NCBI RefSeq assembly: GCF_019745455.1
Contig: NZ_JAIETD010000017.1
Location: 1 to 64,000, forward strand
Reading direction: 5' to 3'
DNA length: 64,000 nucleotides
Source: Methylobacterium sp.
Lineage (GTDB): Bacteria > Pseudomonadota > Alphaproteobacteria > Rhizobiales > Beijerinckiaceae
This document shows positions 1-10,510 of this stretch, piece after piece (position 1 is the first letter of the stretch; each line of letters begins with the position of its first letter). The notes beneath the pieces were generated by a model. It did no database searches and was not told where the DNA came from. It worked only from the letters and a program-made list of their open reading frames with translations. The translations under genes and the position numbers were made by a program.

Positions 1-1273
1 CCGGCGTCTCCGACTTCGTGCCCGAGAAGCCGAGGCGGGCGGCGGCCGCGCGCGCCTTCGATTCCGGAACGTCCGGCATCAGGTCGCGGACATGGGCGTA
101 GGCGCTCTCGGAGGGCCTGAGCTCGTCGAGCTGGTGCTGGGCGAAATAGGCGACTTCCATCTTGCCCGAACGCTTCATCTCGCCGGAAAGCGGCGCCATC
201 CGCCCGCCGATGAGCTTGCAGAAGGTCGACTTGCCGTTGCCGTTGGCGCCGAGCAGCGCGACGCGGTCGTCGGGGGCAAGGGAGAGATTGAGGCCCGACA
301 GCACGATCCGGTCGGCATAGCCGGCCTGGACCCGTTCCATCGCGACGATCGGCGGCGAGAGCGGGCGCTCCGGGCTCGGCAGACGGAAAACCGGCACGTC
401 GTCCTCGATGACCGAGGCGATGATCTCCATCTTGGCGAGGCGTTTCACGCGGGATTGGGCTTGGCGCGCTTTGGTCGCCTTGGCCTTGAAGCGGTCGACG
501 AAGCTCTGGAGATGAGCGCGCTCGACATCCTGCTTGGCCTTGGCTTTCGCCTGCAGCACGCGCTTCTCGGCGACCTGGCGGGCGAAGGAGGTGTAGCCGC
601 CGCGATAGATCGTCAAGCGACCTTTATCGAGGTGGAGGATGTGGTCGACGCATTCGTCGAGGAGGTCGCGATCGTGGGAGATGATGATCGCGGTGCGCGG
701 GTAGCGCTCGAGATAGTCGTAGAGCCAGATCGTGCCCTCGATATCGAGGTAGTTGGTCGGCTCGTCGAGGAGCAGCAGGTCGGGCTCGGAAAACAGCACC
801 GCGGCGAGCGCCACGCGCATGCGCCATCCGCCCGAGAAGTCCGCGCAGGGCCGTGCCTGGGCGGCCGCATCGAAGCCGAGGCCGTGCAGGATGGCGGCGG
901 CGCGGGCGGGCGCCGAATGGGCCTCGATATCCACGAGCCGGGTCTCGATCTCGGCGCGGCGCAGGCCGTCGGCGGTTTCTGCTTCGGCCATGAGGCGGGA
1001 GCGCTCGGTATCGGCGGCAAGGACGACGGAATGGAGCGTCTCGGGGCCGGCCGGAGCCTCCTGCGCGACCGCCCCGATGCGCATGCCCTTGGGCATCGAG
1101 ACCGTACCGCCCTCGGTCGGCAACTCGCCGAGGATCGCCTTGAACAGGGTGGTCTTGCCGGCGCCGTTGCGGCCGACGAGCCCGACCCTCGCACGGTCCG
1201 GAATCGAGAAGGTGGCGCCGTCGAGGATCAGGCGCTCGCCGATGCGGTAGGTGAGGTCGTTGACGCGCAGCAT
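1..1273 (-). CDS. ABC-F family ATP-binding cassette protein (C-terminus truncated by window edge)
   Basis: Reverse strand from ATG at 1273 reads MLRVNDLTYRIGERLILDGATFSIPDRARVGLVGRNGAGKTTLFKAILGELPTEGG...LLLLDEPTNYLDIEGTIWLYDYL...IIISHDRDLLDECVDHILHLDKG...VALLGANGNGKSTFCKLIGG; two Walker A motifs and the ABC-F DEPTNxLD linker. Missing from the ORF track because it is open at the edge. Confidence 0.93.
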   Translation of the reverse strand, partial: MLRVNDLTYRIGERLILDGATFSIPDRARVGLVGRNGAGKTTLFKAILGELPTEGGTVSMPKGMRIGAVAQEAPAGPETLHSVVLAADTERSRLMAEAETADGLRRAEIETRLVDIEAHSAPARAAAILHGLGFDAAAQARPCADFSGGWRMRVALAAVLFSEPDLLLLDEPTNYLDIEGTIWLYDYLERYPRTAIIISHDRDLLDECVDHILHLDKGRLTIYRGGYTSFARQVAEKRVLQAKAKAKQDVERAHLQSFVDRFKAKATKARQAQSRVKRLAKMEIIASVIEDDVPVFRLPSPERPLSPPIVAMERVQAGYADRIVLSGLNLSLAPDDRVALLGANGNGKSTFCKLIGGRMAPLSGEMKRSGKMEVAYFAQHQLDELRPSESAYAHVRDLMPDVPESKARAAAARLGFSGTKSETP

Positions 1274-1433
1274 GGCGCGCTTGTGAGGGGACGGGCCGAG
1301 GGAGGCAAGAGGCCGGCACGCACCGCCGGCCTGTGCGGCGAAGGACCCGGTCTTCCCCATCGGAACTTGGCCATCGACTTGACCGGTGCAACGAGGGGCG
1401 CAACGATCGAATCACACGAAGGAGAGACGACGC

Positions 1434-2126
1434 GTGACCACAGGACGGCTGGCGGGAATACCGTTCTTCAGGGAACCCGGAATCGAATTATCGTCCTTCG
1501 AAACCCGCTGTCACTGGCGCAAGTTCGACGAGAACGAGGTCCTCGTCGATTACGACGACGTTTCGACCGACGTCTATTTCATCATCGCTGGTGAAGTGCG
1601 CATCCTCAACCGGTCGCAATCCGGCAAGGAAGTCATTCTCGGCGAGATGCGCGGCGGCGCCTTCTTCGGAGAGCTTGCGGCCCTCGACGGGATCGGGCGA
1701 TCGGCCAATGTCACGGCGCTCACGCGCGGCGAGGTCTGCGTCGTTCCGGCGCCGATCTTCCGCCAGATGATCTTCGCCTCGGAGCCGATCGCCGACCGGC
1801 TGTTCAGGCTGCTCGCCAAGCGGGTGCGCGAGCTGAACACCCGGCTGATGGAGCATGCGCTCCTCGACCTGCGCCACCGGCTCTACGCCGAATTGCTCCG
1901 CCTCTCGGTGCCGCGGGCCGGCAGCGACGGCGCCCGCGTCGTGACGCCGCCGCCCTATCACCACGTCCTCGCCGCCCGCATCGGCTGCCGGCGCGAACAG
2001 GTGACGCGCGAGTTCACCGTGATGGCCGCCGACGGTCTCATCGACCGGACGCGCGGTGCCCTTGTGATCCGCCGGCCGGACCTCCTCGAAGCGCGCGTGG
2101 CGGAAGCGCTGCGCGAGGATTCCTGA
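1434..2126 (+). CDS. Crp/Fnr family transcriptional regulator
   Basis: cNMP-binding-like N-terminus (FIIAGEVRILNRSQSGKEVILGEMRGGAFFGELAALDG) and C-terminal HTH (AARIGCRREQVTREFTVMAADGLI). GTG start at 1434 preceded by GGAGAG is preferred over the longer 1386 ORF. Confidence 0.88.
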   Translation: MTTGRLAGIPFFREPGIELSSFETRCHWRKFDENEVLVDYDDVSTDVYFIIAGEVRILNRSQSGKEVILGEMRGGAFFGELAALDGIGRSANVTALTRGEVCVVPAPIFRQMIFASEPIADRLFRLLAKRVRELNTRLMEHALLDLRHRLYAELLRLSVPRAGSDGARVVTPPPYHHVLAARIGCRREQVTREFTVMAADGLIDRTRGALVIRRPDLLEARVAEALREDS

Positions 2127-2145
2127 ATCCCTCGCCCGGCACCTC

Positions 2146-3228
2146 ATGACGGTTCCCGATCACACCGAAGGCGAGCCGCTGCTGCGGATCGCGGGCCTCA
2201 GCAAGCGGTTCGGTGCGTTCGCGGCCCTGAGCGATGTCTCCCTCGACCTTACGGCCGGCGAGTTCGTCTGCCTACTCGGGCCATCGGGCTGCGGCAAGAG
2301 CACCTTGCTCAGGCTGGTGGCTGGGTTCGAGACGCCCACTTCCGGCACCATCATGCTCGGGAGCGAGGACTTGGCTGCGCTGCCGCCGCACCGACGCCCG
2401 GTCAACATGATGTTCCAGTTCTACGCCCTGTTCCCGCATATGAGCGTCGGCCGCAACATCGCCTACGGCCTCAAGGGCATGGGGATGGGTCGCACGGCAG
2501 TCGCAGATCGCGTCGCCGAACTCTTGCGGCTCCTGCGGCTCGACGGCTTCGAGGGGAGGGCGCCCGATACGCTTTCCGGGGGCCAGCGCCAGCGTGTGGC
2601 CCTGGCGCGCGCACTGGCGCGCGAACCGAAGGTGCTCCTCCTCGACGAGCCGCTCGGCGCCCTCGACCGATCTCTGCGCGAGGAGACGCAAGGCGAGCTG
2701 CGCGCGCTGCAGCGGCGCCTCGGCACCAGCTTCGTCGTCGTCACCCACGATGCCGGCGAGGCGATGACCATGGCCGACCGGATCGCCGTGATGAACCAGG
2801 GCCGCCTGGTCCAGATCGGCGATGCCGCGAGCCTCTATGAGCGGCCCGCGAGCCGGTTCATCGCCGGGCTCCTCGGCGACGTGAATCTCATCGAAGGCCG
2901 CATCGCAGGCCCCGCAGCGGGGGCCATCCAGGCCGTCGAGACAGGCTTCGGCAGGATCGAGGCTGCGACGGAGCGGAGCTGGGGTCTGGGCGAGGCTGTC
3001 GCCATAGGAATCCGGCCCGAACGTGTAACGCTCGTCGCCGGTGCTGCGGCATTAGAGGGCAGGATCACGGAGCGCACCTATCTCGGCGACCGGCTGCGCT
3101 ATCGCGTCACCATGGCGGACGGCACGATCCTTCGGGCGAGCGTGCTTTCGAGCGGGCATGCGCTTTCTCCGGGGGATCCGGTCGGCGTCGCCTTCGCACC
3201 CGACGCGATCGCGATCCTGCCGCCATGA
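2146..3228 (+). CDS. ABC transporter ATP-binding protein, PotA/PotG-like (polyamine/Fe3+ type) with C-terminal TOBE domain
   Basis: GPSGCGKSTLLRLVAG Walker A, LSGGQRQRVALARAL signature, LLLDEPLGALD Walker B, TOBE-like C-terminus. Confidence 0.93.
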   Translation: MTVPDHTEGEPLLRIAGLSKRFGAFAALSDVSLDLTAGEFVCLLGPSGCGKSTLLRLVAGFETPTSGTIMLGSEDLAALPPHRRPVNMMFQFYALFPHMSVGRNIAYGLKGMGMGRTAVADRVAELLRLLRLDGFEGRAPDTLSGGQRQRVALARALAREPKVLLLDEPLGALDRSLREETQGELRALQRRLGTSFVVVTHDAGEAMTMADRIAVMNQGRLVQIGDAASLYERPASRFIAGLLGDVNLIEGRIAGPAAGAIQAVETGFGRIEAATERSWGLGEAVAIGIRPERVTLVAGAAALEGRITERTYLGDRLRYRVTMADGTILRASVLSSGHALSPGDPVGVAFAPDAIAILPP

Positions 3229-4130
3229 GGGAGCGGATGCGCCTCGTCCGCCTGCTGCCTCTGCTGCCGTATCTGTGGCTCGGCGCATTCTTCCTGCTGC
3301 CCTTCATCATCACCCTGAAGATCAGCTTCTCGGCCGCCGCCACGGCGCAGCCGCCATACCTGCCGGTCCTCGACTGGAGTGCCGGCCCGGTCGGCTGGGC
3401 CTACTTCCTCGAAGCCCTCGATTTTGCCAATTACGAGACCCTGGCGGGCGACAGCCTCTACCGGGACGCAGCCCTCTCGTCCCTGGCCCTCGCCGCCGCC
3501 GCCACGCTGATCCTCGTCCTCATCGGCCTGCCGATCGCCCATGCGATGGCGCGGGCGCCCGGCCGCTGGCAGCCGGCACTCGTCGCACTCGTCATCGTGC
3601 CGTTCTGGACGAGCTTCCTGATCCGGATCTACGCCTGGATCGCGATCCTGAAGCCCGAAGGGCTCCTGAGCGGAGCGCTGATGCAGCTCGGGCTGATAGC
3701 GTCGCCGCTGGAGATCATGAATACCCAGACCGCAGTGCTGATCGGGCTGACCTACGCCTACCTGCCCTTCATGGTCCTCCCGCTCTACGCCGTGCTTAAC
3801 CGCCTCGACCCGCGCCTTCGCGAGGCGGCGGCCGATCTCGGCGCCTCGCCGGCACGGGTGTTCTGGACCGTGACGCTGCCGCTTGCCCGGCCGGGGCTCG
3901 CCGCGGGAGCGCTGCTCTGCTTCATCCCGATGGTCGGCGAGTTCATCATCCCGGATCTACTCGGCGGCTCCGATACCCTGATGCTCGGGCGCGTTCTGTG
4001 GAGCGAGTTCTTCTCGAACCGCGACTGGCCCCTGGCCTCGGCGGTGGCGATCCTCCTTATCGTCCTTGTCGTCGGACCGGTGGTGCTTTTCCGGGAGGCT
4101 GAGGCGCGACGTGAGGAGGCGGGGAAGTGA
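3225..4130 (+). CDS. ABC transporter permease, PotB/PotH-like
   Basis: Multi-TM protein with EAAADLGASPARVFWTVTLPLARPGL permease loop; overlaps the upstream ATPase by 4 nt. Confidence 0.9.
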   Translation: MRERMRLVRLLPLLPYLWLGAFFLLPFIITLKISFSAAATAQPPYLPVLDWSAGPVGWAYFLEALDFANYETLAGDSLYRDAALSSLALAAAATLILVLIGLPIAHAMARAPGRWQPALVALVIVPFWTSFLIRIYAWIAILKPEGLLSGALMQLGLIASPLEIMNTQTAVLIGLTYAYLPFMVLPLYAVLNRLDPRLREAAADLGASPARVFWTVTLPLARPGLAAGALLCFIPMVGEFIIPDLLGGSDTLMLGRVLWSEFFSNRDWPLASAVAILLIVLVVGPVVLFREAEARREEAGK

Positions 4131-4900
4131 GCCTGTTCTCGCGCGCGGCCCTCGGCCTGGGCCTCCTGTTCCTCTACGCGCCGATCGCCGCCCTCGTCGT
4201 CTATTCCTTCAACGCCTCCGCCCTCGTGACCGTCTGGGGCGGGTTCTCGCTCAAATGGTACGGCATCCTGTTCCAAGACGGACCGCTCCTTGCCGCCGCC
4301 CTCATCTCCCTTCGCGTGGCCCTGGCCTCGGCCCTCATCGCCACGTTGCTCGGTACGCTCGCAGCGCTAGCGCTCGGACGCAGCGGCCGGTTCCTTGGGC
4401 GACTGCTCTTCACCGGTCTCGTCTACGCCCCGATGGTGATGCCAGAAGTCGTGACCGGGCTGTCGCTGCTGCTGCTCTTCGTCGGCCTCGGCCTCGACAG
4501 GGGCGTCGGCACCATCGTGATCGCCCACGCCACCCTCGCCACCGGCTTCGTCGCCGTCGTGGTCCTGGCGCGGCTGCGGGTACTCGATCAGAGCCTCGAA
4601 GAGGCGGCGGCGGATCTCGGCGCAGGGCCTTTTCGCGTCCTCGCCACAGTGACGCTGCCTTTGCTGGCGCCCGCCATCGCGGCCGGCTTCCTCCTCGCCT
4701 TCACCCTCTCGCTCGACGACCTCGTCGTCGCGAGCTTCGTCTCGGGACCGGGCGCCACGACCCTGCCGATGCGCCTCTACAGTCAGGTTCGGCTCGGGGT
4801 GAACCCGGAGATCAATGCAGCCTCGACCCTGATCGTGGCCCTCGTCACCGTCATCGCACTGTCTGCCTCGTGGCTCATGGCCCGGCACCAGTACCGCTGA
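4127..4900 (+). CDS. ABC transporter permease, PotC/PotI-like
   Basis: Multi-TM with EEAAADLGAGPFRVLATVTLPLLAPAI loop; overlaps the previous permease by 4 nt. Confidence 0.9.
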   Translation: MSLFSRAALGLGLLFLYAPIAALVVYSFNASALVTVWGGFSLKWYGILFQDGPLLAAALISLRVALASALIATLLGTLAALALGRSGRFLGRLLFTGLVYAPMVMPEVVTGLSLLLLFVGLGLDRGVGTIVIAHATLATGFVAVVVLARLRVLDQSLEEAAADLGAGPFRVLATVTLPLLAPAIAAGFLLAFTLSLDDLVVASFVSGPGATTLPMRLYSQVRLGVNPEINAASTLIVALVTVIALSASWLMARHQYR

Positions 4901-4925
4901 GGATTGTCAAACGACCGCCCGCCCC

Positions 4926-6839
4926 TCAGGGCGCGTAGGCGCGTGCAGAGCCCGGAAGGTCGGCCTTCGGCGGAAATCGCATAGGGTCCGGTTTGACGAC
5001 CGCGAGGCCGCCTGGGTCAGACTCGGACCGGCGCAAGGCCGCCGGACGCACGACGATGGTGTTCCAGGGCCCGGCAATCTCGAAGGAGCGGGCTGGGCCG
5101 CCACCCTGAGACGAGATATCAGCCTGCGCGTCGACCCGCCGCTCGACGAGGGAGAGGGTGCCACCAAGCGCGGCTGTCAGATTGGGCGACGTCAGCGTGC
5201 CCTCGGCGATCTCGCAGAGCCCGTCCTTCACGCGCAGCGACACGCCGGCACGGGCAAAGTCGGTCCGTCCGACTGGCTGTAGCGGGAGGTCCGTGGCAGG
5301 GCTCCGCTCACGCTGCATCAGAGAAACGAGGTCGAGGCCGCTGATGGCGCCGTCATCGGATGCGATCGTGGCGCGTCCACCGAGGCGCGCGACAAGGTCG
5401 CCCATGGTCGCCGCCCGGCTCTCGACCGCGAGAGTCCCCCGGACGGCGCCTACGAGCCAGCGATATTCGCCCAGATCCGCAAGGAGGTCACCGAGATCCA
5501 GCCCGTCGAAGGCGCCTTGCATCTTGAGGTCCGTCGTCTGACGGTCCGGCGCGAGGCCGAAGGCGATCCGGCCCTTGACGACGCCTCCCTGGAGCGTCGC
5601 ACGGCCGATGGTTGCCTCGATACTGCCCTCGCGCACGATCAGGCCCGATGCGATATCCTCGACGAGCACAGGCCCGATGCGGGCGCTGGCGGCGGACAGG
5701 CGCAGATCGAGATCGCCTGCGGTGAACGAGCCGAGCGACAGTCGCCGCTCCTTCCAGTCGGGTCGCTCAGACGAGAGACCGAGTGCGCCGATCAGTTCGC
5801 CGACCAGCGGCGCGACGTTGAGCGTGTCCGCCGCCACGGTCGCCTGGATCGCGACCCGGTTGTCGGCGAAGGAGACCGCCCCTGCTCCTTCGAACCGGTT
5901 GCTGCCCACCTCCATCCGCATGCGTGGAAGCAGAAAGTCCTTGCCCGTACCCTTGAAGTCGGCTTCCACGGTGGCGCCTGACATCAGCGGTGCCAGCGCG
6001 ACGCCGCCGCCGGACCAATCCAAGGTCTCAGGGACCGAACGTGTGGCGAGCTTCGCCCGGCCGGTCATCTGCAAGCCGCCGTCGACTCGCATGGTTCCAC
6101 TCAGCGCCAAGCTGCCGGCCGGCCAGCTCGTATTCGTCGAGAAGCCGCTTTCGCGGCCTGCGAGGAGCGCGGCGATGTCGAGGCCGGAGATGTGCAGGCG
6201 ACTCTCGCTGCCATGCCAATTGCCGCGGGCCATAAGTTCGGTTCTGTGACTCCAGAAAGGGGAGGACAGGCTGAGATCCGCACCCGTCACGGTCTGGACG
6301 GTGCCGTCGCGGGGGTCGATCCCAGTGAGGGTGGCACGGGTAAGAGTGAACCGCGACGGTTTCGCTTCGGCACCGGAAGCCGTGCGAATCCGCGCGGCGA
6401 TGTTCTGAAGCGGAAGGTTCCAGCGCTGGTCCGCCGAAGACATCGGTAGGGTCACGGCGGCACCGTCGAGAGATAGGGCATCAACATCGATGCGGCCCGA
6501 CAAAATGGCGAGCAAGCTCAACTGCAGCGAGAGGCTGCCGCCTTCCGCCAGCAACTCGCCGTCCGGCGTCCCGGCGTTCAGGCGGGCTCTCGCGATGTTG
6601 AGGCGCGGGAACGGCAGCAGGGCGACGTGGGTGCCTCCCTCGACCGTCAGCGCGATGCCGTAGGACCGCCTGACCTCGTCGACCACCAAGTCTAGCAGAT
6701 GAGGCGCCTTCACGGGCCATGGCAGGCAGGCCGCGATGAGGCCGACGCCGACAATGCACAGACCAAGGCCTGACCATCCGAGGCGAAGCCAGTTTCGGAT
6801 GGGTGCGGTCGATGCGGTCGTGCGAAAGCGCAGCGGCAT
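4926..6839 (-). CDS. AsmA family protein
   Basis: 637 aa with N-terminal TM (LGLCIVGVGLIAACLPWPV) and AsmA-like repeats (LNAGTPDGELLAEGGSLSLQLSLLAILSGRIDVDALSLDGAAV; VRGTLAVESRAATMGDLVARLGGRATIASDDGAISGLDL). Confidence 0.82.
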   Translation of the reverse strand: MPLRFRTTASTAPIRNWLRLGWSGLGLCIVGVGLIAACLPWPVKAPHLLDLVVDEVRRSYGIALTVEGGTHVALLPFPRLNIARARLNAGTPDGELLAEGGSLSLQLSLLAILSGRIDVDALSLDGAAVTLPMSSADQRWNLPLQNIAARIRTASGAEAKPSRFTLTRATLTGIDPRDGTVQTVTGADLSLSSPFWSHRTELMARGNWHGSESRLHISGLDIAALLAGRESGFSTNTSWPAGSLALSGTMRVDGGLQMTGRAKLATRSVPETLDWSGGGVALAPLMSGATVEADFKGTGKDFLLPRMRMEVGSNRFEGAGAVSFADNRVAIQATVAADTLNVAPLVGELIGALGLSSERPDWKERRLSLGSFTAGDLDLRLSAASARIGPVLVEDIASGLIVREGSIEATIGRATLQGGVVKGRIAFGLAPDRQTTDLKMQGAFDGLDLGDLLADLGEYRWLVGAVRGTLAVESRAATMGDLVARLGGRATIASDDGAISGLDLVSLMQRERSPATDLPLQPVGRTDFARAGVSLRVKDGLCEIAEGTLTSPNLTAALGGTLSLVERRVDAQADISSQGGGPARSFEIAGPWNTIVVRPAALRRSESDPGGLAVVKPDPMRFPPKADLPGSARAYAP

Positions 6840-7200
6840 GTCACTCCGGCAAAGTCGGCGGCATGGCCGTCGGTCGCGGCCGTCGCGATCGGGCGGCGCC
6901 CCCCGATCCCCTTAAAGCCTCGATGGGGCTTTGTCTTCAGCCGCACCTACGACGGTCCACCGTAGAGGTTCGACTCGACGGCATTCCGACGATCTACGAG
7001 GCTTGTCCTCGTTTGGAACCTGGCCCAAACACGCTCCGTCAGAGGAGCGCGGACGGCGCTGGGCAACAGGACGGGACCGGCTGGGTGGCGATGCTTCGCC
7101 GACGCCGCGGGCTTGGCCTTGCGCATGCATAGGGCGCGTCTTCCTCGGGGCCGCGGGACGGCGGCACGCGGCGTCGACGAGGTTTGAGAGGAACGGCTCG

Positions 7201-7938
7201 ATGAAGAAGGTTTATCCGGATGCGACGGCGGCGCTCGCCGACCTGCTCAAGGACGACATGACGATCATGGCCGGCGGCTTCGGCCTGTGCGGCATCCCCG
7301 ACGAACTCATCGACGCCATTCAGGCCTCGGGTGTGAAGGGCCTCACGGTCGTCTCGAACAATGCCGGCATCGACAATGTTGGCCTGGGCAAGCTGCTCCA
7401 AACACGTCAGGTCGCCAAGATGATCTCGTCCTATGTCGGCGAGAACAAGGAATTCGCCCGCCAGTATCTCGGCGGCGAGCTGGCCATCGAGTTCAACCCT
7501 CAGGGCACGCTCGCCGAGCGCATCCGTGCGGGCGGAGCCGGCATCCCGGCTTTCTTCACCAAGACCGGCGTCGGCACGCTGATCGCCGAGGGCAAGGAGG
7601 TTCGGGAGTTCGACGGCGAGAATTACGTGATGGAGCGCGGGCTCTTCGCTGATCTCGCCATCGTCCATGCCTGGAAAGGCGATACCGAGGGCAACCTCGT
7701 CTACCGAAAGACCGCGCGAAACTTCAATCCGATGATGGCGACGGCCGCGACCGTGACGGTGGCTCAGGTCGAGCACCTCGTCGAGCCGGGCGAGCTCGAC
7801 CCGGATGCGATCGTCACGCCCGGCATCTTCGTGAAGCGCATCGTGCACGTCGCCATCCGCGAGAAGCTGATCGAGCAGCGCACGACCCGCAAACGCGGCG
7901 AGCCGGCCAACCCCGCCGCCAGCGCCGGCGTCGCCTGA
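7201..7938 (+). CDS. 3-oxoacid/succinyl-CoA CoA-transferase subunit A
   Basis: [40 protein letters not shown]...; ATG at 7201 preferred over the 6931 ORF start. Followed by subunit B. Confidence 0.93.
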   Translation: MKKVYPDATAALADLLKDDMTIMAGGFGLCGIPDELIDAIQASGVKGLTVVSNNAGIDNVGLGKLLQTRQVAKMISSYVGENKEFARQYLGGELAIEFNPQGTLAERIRAGGAGIPAFFTKTGVGTLIAEGKEVREFDGENYVMERGLFADLAIVHAWKGDTEGNLVYRKTARNFNPMMATAATVTVAQVEHLVEPGELDPDAIVTPGIFVKRIVHVAIREKLIEQRTTRKRGEPANPAASAGVA

Positions 7939-7960
7939 CAATCCAACGGAGAACACGATC

Positions 7961-8620
7961 ATGGCCTGGACCCGCGATCAGATGGCGGAGCGCGCCGCCA
8001 AGGAACTGCGCGACGGCTACTACGTGAACCTCGGCATCGGCATCCCCACCCTCGTCTCGAACTACATTCCCGAGGGCATGTCGGTGCAGCTCCAGTCGGA
8101 GAACGGCATGCTCGGCATGGGGCCTTTCCCCTTCGATGGCGAGGAGGACCCCGACCTCATCAATGCCGGCAAGCAGACGATCACGGCTCTGCCGACCACG
8201 AGCTACTTCTCGTCCTCGGATTCCTTCGGGATGGTCCGCGGCGGGCACATCAACCTGTCGATCCTCGGAGCGATGCAGGTGGCCGAGAACGGCGACCTCG
8301 CCAACTGGATGATCCCCGGCAAGATGGTGAAGGGCATGGGCGGCGCCATGGACCTCGTCGCCGGCGTCAAGAAGGTCGTCGTCGTCATGGAGCACGTCGC
8401 CAAGAACAAGGACGGCACCGAGAGCGCCAAGCTCCTCAAGGCCTGCGACCTGCCGCTGACCGGCACCGGCGTCGTCGACATGGTGATCACCGATCTCGGG
8501 GTCTTCACCATCGACAAGAAGGGCGGCGGCGGAATGACATTGGTCGAGCTCGCCGAGGGGGTCAGCGAGGACGAGGTGAGGGCCAAGACCGAGGCCGCCT
8601 ACAGCGTCGCCCTGGCTTGA
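7961..8620 (+). CDS. 3-oxoacid/succinyl-CoA CoA-transferase subunit B
   Basis: [37 protein letters not shown]...[14 protein letters not shown]; catalytic-Glu SENG motif. Confidence 0.94.
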   Translation: MAWTRDQMAERAAKELRDGYYVNLGIGIPTLVSNYIPEGMSVQLQSENGMLGMGPFPFDGEEDPDLINAGKQTITALPTTSYFSSSDSFGMVRGGHINLSILGAMQVAENGDLANWMIPGKMVKGMGGAMDLVAGVKKVVVVMEHVAKNKDGTESAKLLKACDLPLTGTGVVDMVITDLGVFTIDKKGGGGMTLVELAEGVSEDEVRAKTEAAYSVALA

Positions 8621-8783
8621 GGAAAAGCGGCGGGTCGTTTCGGGACGATCCGTCGGCCGATCGCTTCGGCATGGCTAAGCGCGCGTTAAGCCGACTCGTC
8701 GAATTCTCCGGATCAACGGGGCCGCGCCGCTGGGTGGCGGAGCAGGCCCTGGTGGATCGTGAAGGCGACAAGGGTCGAGGCGT

Positions 8784-9176
8784 ATGCGTAGCGTTGCGTT
8801 GCAAGTCGAGAATAACGTCGTGCCCTTCAGGCGGCTCGGCGGCAGGACTCCATCCCTCGATCTGGCGCCCAATCCTGCCCTGGCCGCCAGGCGCGGCGAC
8901 CAGCGCGCACTGATGGATGCGGTCTACGCCACCGGCAGCCTTGCCGTGGCGGCGGGAGATCGGGAGACGAAGCTGATCGCCTCGCGCCTCCAGGTCTACG
9001 GCTTCCTCATCGTCGAGGAAATCGGGGAGAACGGCGAGAGCCGCCGCCTGCGCCCGTCGGAGGCGATCCGCGCCGGCACCGACAGGCCCTGGCGCGTCTC
9101 CAAGGCCGCCTATGGCGGCGGTCAGGCGGTGACGATCCCGGCCGTCGACCACTTCCTGTTCGACCAGCCGGCCTGA
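8784..9176 (+). CDS. hypothetical protein (130 aa)
   Basis: Intact ORF in an otherwise unoccupied interval, convergent with 9180-10349; no family recognised. Confidence 0.6.
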   Translation: MRSVALQVENNVVPFRRLGGRTPSLDLAPNPALAARRGDQRALMDAVYATGSLAVAAGDRETKLIASRLQVYGFLIVEEIGENGESRRLRPSEAIRAGTDRPWRVSKAAYGGGQAVTIPAVDHFLFDQPA

Positions 9177-9179
9177 GAA

Positions 9180-10349
9180 TCAGCGCAGGTAGATGACGCT
9201 GTAGAGGGTTCGCCGCAGCTCGCTCTCGAGGAGCCAGACGCGGCCATCCTCGCAGCGCTCGCGGACGCCCGGCCGCATCCGGGCGCAGTACTCGCCGGTG
9301 TTGTCCTGGACGAGGTAGCGGCATTCGCCGCCCTCGCGACGACGGGCGATGACGGTGCTCGAATGGTCGGCCGCGATGTCCGGATCCTTGGGGTCGCGCT
9401 CCTGCAATTCGTACCAGCTGTAGCCGATCGTCGGCGCACGGGCATGGTCGAGGGCGTAATCGACCATCGCGAGCATGCGGGCGACTTCGGCTCGACCGGG
9501 TCCCCGGCCGGCGGCCACCTTGTCCATGAATTCGAGCTGGCTCGACGCGACCCGGTAGGAGACCGGCAGGAGCGGCACCGGCAGCGGCCGGCGCCGGCAG
9601 AGCGTGTCGACGTTGCGGAGCCAGGCGGCGTTGAACGCGTCGGCGCGCGGGCTGCGCAGACCGGCGACGGAGGCGCCGACATCGCGAAAGCACTGGCGGG
9701 GGCTGCGAAGCGGCGCGCCATAGCGCAGGGCGGCGAAACGCTTCGTGAAATGCGAGTAGCCCTCGTGGCTAGGCAGGTCGCGCTCCTCGCAGAGGCCGCC
9801 GATATTGTAGAGGAGCGCCGAGGAATCCTCCTCGCCGCCTTCGAGCTTGTCGAAGTAGGGCTCTAGACCGGGGTTACGGTCCTTCGAGACTTCCGCAGCG
9901 TTGCGCGCCCAGGCGATGTCGGCAAGGTAGTTCGGATGGGACTTGAGATGGGCTTGGAGCGCCTTGTCCGGGATCGCCGAAAGCCGCTCGGGGTCGGCGA
10001 AGTAGAATTTCGTCGCGACATCGAGGGGCGAGACGGCGACGCCGACGCGCTGCGAGATCATGTCGGCGGTTGCGTAGGCATAGCAGATGGCGCTGTCGCC
10101 CTGGCCCACCGGAATGTCGGCCGGCCGCGGTGAGACCAGCGCGCCGCCGGGCAGACGATGGGTGCTCGGGGGCAGGGCGATTCGCACCGGGCGGCAGGCC
10201 GCATCGCGGGCATAGGCGGGGCGGGCGGGCAGGAGCCGGGTGTCGACGGCGCTGGCAGGGCACGCGCCGAGCAGGCTCAGCGCGGCTGCGAAACCGGCTC
10301 GGATCTGTAGTCGCACCTCTGTATTCCTGACGATGTCCGTTGCCCCCAT
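9180..10349 (-). CDS. putative secreted papain-like (C1-type fold) protein
   Basis: Signal-peptide-like N-terminus (LQIRAGFAAALSLLGACPASAVD); GQGDSAICYAYATADMIS resembles the papain QGxCGSCWAF active-site Cys motif; C-terminal DHSSTVIARRREGGECRYLVQDNTG resembles the His...Asn half. Start ATG at 10349. Confidence 0.65.
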   Translation of the reverse strand: MGATDIVRNTEVRLQIRAGFAAALSLLGACPASAVDTRLLPARPAYARDAACRPVRIALPPSTHRLPGGALVSPRPADIPVGQGDSAICYAYATADMISQRVGVAVSPLDVATKFYFADPERLSAIPDKALQAHLKSHPNYLADIAWARNAAEVSKDRNPGLEPYFDKLEGGEEDSSALLYNIGGLCEERDLPSHEGYSHFTKRFAALRYGAPLRSPRQCFRDVGASVAGLRSPRADAFNAAWLRNVDTLCRRRPLPVPLLPVSYRVASSQLEFMDKVAAGRGPGRAEVARMLAMVDYALDHARAPTIGYSWYELQERDPKDPDIAADHSSTVIARRREGGECRYLVQDNTGEYCARMRPGVRERCEDGRVWLLESELRRTLYSVIYLR

Positions 10350-10510
10350 AGCGATCGTCCTCGGACGAATCGAGAGGCAATGACACCGCAGGCGGTCTTG
10401 TGCGCTCAGGAAGATCGGAACCCGCGTTGGCCGGTTACCGATCCAGCCCTGCCACCGATCCGGGGTTGCGTGAACCAAGCCGACGTGACACCTTGACGCC
10501 GTCCGATACG

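Noticed and set aside
92-1594. 500-aa plus-strand ORF at window start
   Set aside because: Antisense to the edge-truncated ABC-F gene (1-1273 minus), which the ORF track does not list.
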